Assembly: GCA_036794395.1 (NCBI GenBank)
Contig: DAIRGS010000390.1
Coordinates: forward strand, 1 to 6,200
Direction of reading: 5' to 3'
DNA from: DASXMX01 sp036794395
GTDB lineage: Bacteria > Planctomycetota > Phycisphaerae > Tepidisphaerales > Tepidisphaeraceae
Length of the DNA: 6,200 nt
Positions 5,249-6,200 of the stretch are shown here, piece by piece. Position 1 is the first letter of the stretch. Each line of letters starts with the position of its first letter. The translations under genes and the position numbers were made by a program. Under the pieces are notes generated by a model. That model saw only the letters and a program-made list of their open reading frames with translations. It ran no database searches and was not told the origin of the DNA.

Positions 5249-5379
5249 AAACACGAAGGCACGAAGACACGAAGCAATACGAAAAAAATCGGCGGCGCTA
5301 CGTATTTCTCTGGGCCCGCTGTGCCGCCGTGCCTAATCGATTTGAATTGCTTTCTTCGTGACTTCGTGCCTTCGTGTTT
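5249..5379. repeat. Inverted-repeat element made of cacgaag units
   Basis: Two 26-base arms, 5249-5274 and 5354-5379, are inverted copies with 25 of 26 positions matching (one mismatch near 5267/5361). Each arm contains three near-tandem copies of 'cacgaag'. Inside, GCAAT (5274-5278) and ATTGC (5346-5350) continue the symmetry imperfectly, and GGCGGC (5291-5296) pairs with GCCGCC (5323-5328), so the whole 131 bases could fold as a long imperfect hairpin. I associate the 'acgaaggcacgaagacacgaag' type of sequence with multi-copy intergenic elements in planctomycete and related genomes. There is one copy here, in the spacer between the divergent ROK and aldo/keto reductase genes. No transposase is present, so it is MITE-like at most. 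Confidence 0.75.
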
Positions 5380-5450
5380 CAATTCTGCGCATGCGCTGCG
5401 TCCCGCCCCTTGGAAATCTTCGGGCTTAACGTTCCAATTCGCCAAATCTA

Positions 5451-5456
5451 AAGGAG
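5451..5456 (+). promoter_or_regulatory. Ribosome binding site of the aldo/keto reductase gene
   Basis: AAGGAG, six bases before the ATG at 5463. It is the strongest Shine-Dalgarno sequence in the window and fixes the start of the downstream gene. Confidence 0.75.
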
Positions 5457-5462
5457 AAGCGG

Positions 5463-6200
5463 ATGCAATATCGAAGGCTCGGCTCGGCAGGTGTGAAGTT
5501 ATCAGAAATCGGACTGGGTGGCTGGCTTACCTTCGGCAATGCCGTTGAACTCCAGCAAACCCGCGCCGTCGTGGATAAAGCCTTCGAAGTCGGCATCAAC
5601 TTTCTCGACACCGCGGACGCCTACGCACGCGGAAAGTGCGAAGAAGCCTGGGGCGAAGTCCTCAAGGAACGCCGTCGATCTTCATACGTGTTGGCCAGCA
5701 AAGTCTTTTTCCCCATGGCCGAGGGGCCCAACGACAAGGGCCTGTCGCGCAAGCACATCATGGAATCGTGTCATGCGAGCCTCAAGCGGCTCCGAACCGA
5801 CTACCTCGATCTCTACCAATGCCACCGCTTCGACGCCGAGACGCCACTTCACGAAACCGTCCGCGCCATGGACGATCTGATTACCCAGGGGAAGGTCCTG
5901 TATTGGGGCTTCTCCGAATGGCCCGCCGATCGCATTCGTGAATGCCTGGAAATCTGTGGTCACCGCTACTACGCCCCGCACGGCAGCCAGCCGCAATACA
6001 GCCTGATTCATCGGGATATCGAGCAGGCCGTCATGCCCCTGTGCCACCGCGCCGGCATCGGGCAAGTTGTTTGGTCGCCCCTGGCCCAGGGCGTTCTCAC
6101 CGGCAAGTACAAGCCCAACCAGCCGCACCCGGCCGACAGCCGAGCTCGCGACGATCGGCAGAATCAATTCATCAAGCCGGTCGTGCAGAACGTGGATCTG
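5463..6200 (+). CDS. Aldo/keto reductase, Kv-beta-like type (3' end cut by window)
   Basis: The first 246 codons of an NADPH-dependent aldo/keto reductase, a cytoplasmic (beta/alpha)8-barrel enzyme that interconverts carbonyls and alcohols. The family is usually about 320-340 residues, so roughly 80 are missing beyond the edge. The N-terminus MQYRRLGSAGVKLSEIGLGG is typical. The catalytic tetrad is complete: D49 and Y54 in NFLDTADAYARG, K80 in VLASKVFFP and H121 in DLYQCHRFD. SEWPADRI, SQPQYSLIHRDIE (about 194-206) and VWSPLAQGVLTGKY (about 214-227) are further family motifs, the last helping to bind NADPH. VFFPMAEGPNDKGLSRKHIM (81-100) places it with the bacterial relatives of potassium-channel beta subunits. 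The substrate is unknown. It diverges from the ROK kinase gene across a 233-base spacer that is mostly repeat. Confidence 0.9.
   Translation, partial: MQYRRLGSAGVKLSEIGLGGWLTFGNAVELQQTRAVVDKAFEVGINFLDTADAYARGKCEEAWGEVLKERRRSSYVLASKVFFPMAEGPNDKGLSRKHIMESCHASLKRLRTDYLDLYQCHRFDAETPLHETVRAMDDLITQGKVLYWGFSEWPADRIRECLEICGHRYYAPHGSQPQYSLIHRDIEQAVMPLCHRAGIGQVVWSPLAQGVLTGKYKPNQPHPADSRARDDRQNQFIKPVVQNVDL

Noticed and set aside
5230..5445. N-terminal extension of the ROK kinase to the ATG at 5445
   Set aside because: The 72 added residues (KHEGTKSRR..., ...RVFVPSCLKD) are translated from the inverted repeat, and ROK proteins start a few residues before the GGT motif, as they do from 5229.

Overview
The window looks like bacterial chromosomal DNA of moderately high GC, and I infer Planctomycetota or a neighbouring phylum. 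The reasons are a DUF2934 protein, a small three-helix membrane protein of a kind I associate with planctomycete genomes, a ROK kinase without the usual zinc cysteines, a Kv-beta-like aldo/keto reductase, and an inverted repeat built from 'cacgaag' units. This placement comes from recognition of families, not from a search. I see no tRNA, rRNA or CRISPR array.

The left part (1-2680) is a run of broken genes. Positions 1 to about 758 are the 3' part of a group II intron. Its RNA domains V and VI are well formed, but its reverse transcriptase/maturase gene has lost its whole middle and is out of frame across the scar near 431. Next comes a short linker (759-869) with a repeat-like palindrome. 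It is followed by the last 64 codons of a BMP-family ABC transporter substrate-binding lipoprotein on the minus strand (870-1064), joined head-on to an internal fragment of the urease alpha subunit gene ureC on the plus strand (about 1063-1896). The ureC fragment keeps all the nickel and active-site residues expected in its span but lacks both ends. A NarL/FixJ-type response regulator (2031-2680) follows, with two +1 shifts, both in runs of A.

The middle holds a 332-base gap (2681-3012). It contains a strong hairpin that, read on the minus strand, is followed by seven T residues and so resembles an intrinsic terminator. Two small plus-strand genes follow, 8 bases apart: a DUF2934 protein with a very basic N-terminus (3013-3303) and a three-helix membrane protein with an Arg/Lys tail (3312-3593).

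The right part is sugar and redox metabolism. On the minus strand, a ROK-family sugar kinase (4300-5229) lies 91 bases upstream of a GmhA-like SIS-domain isomerase (3624-4208). They are probably co-transcribed and probably act on phosphosugars. Diverging from the ROK gene, after a spacer holding an imperfect inverted-repeat element (5249-5379), is an aldo/keto reductase (5463 to the window end) that is cut by the edge. I found no convincing new multi-gene system. The most notable features are the rearranged, decaying left half and the non-canonical metal-site residues in the kinase and isomerase.
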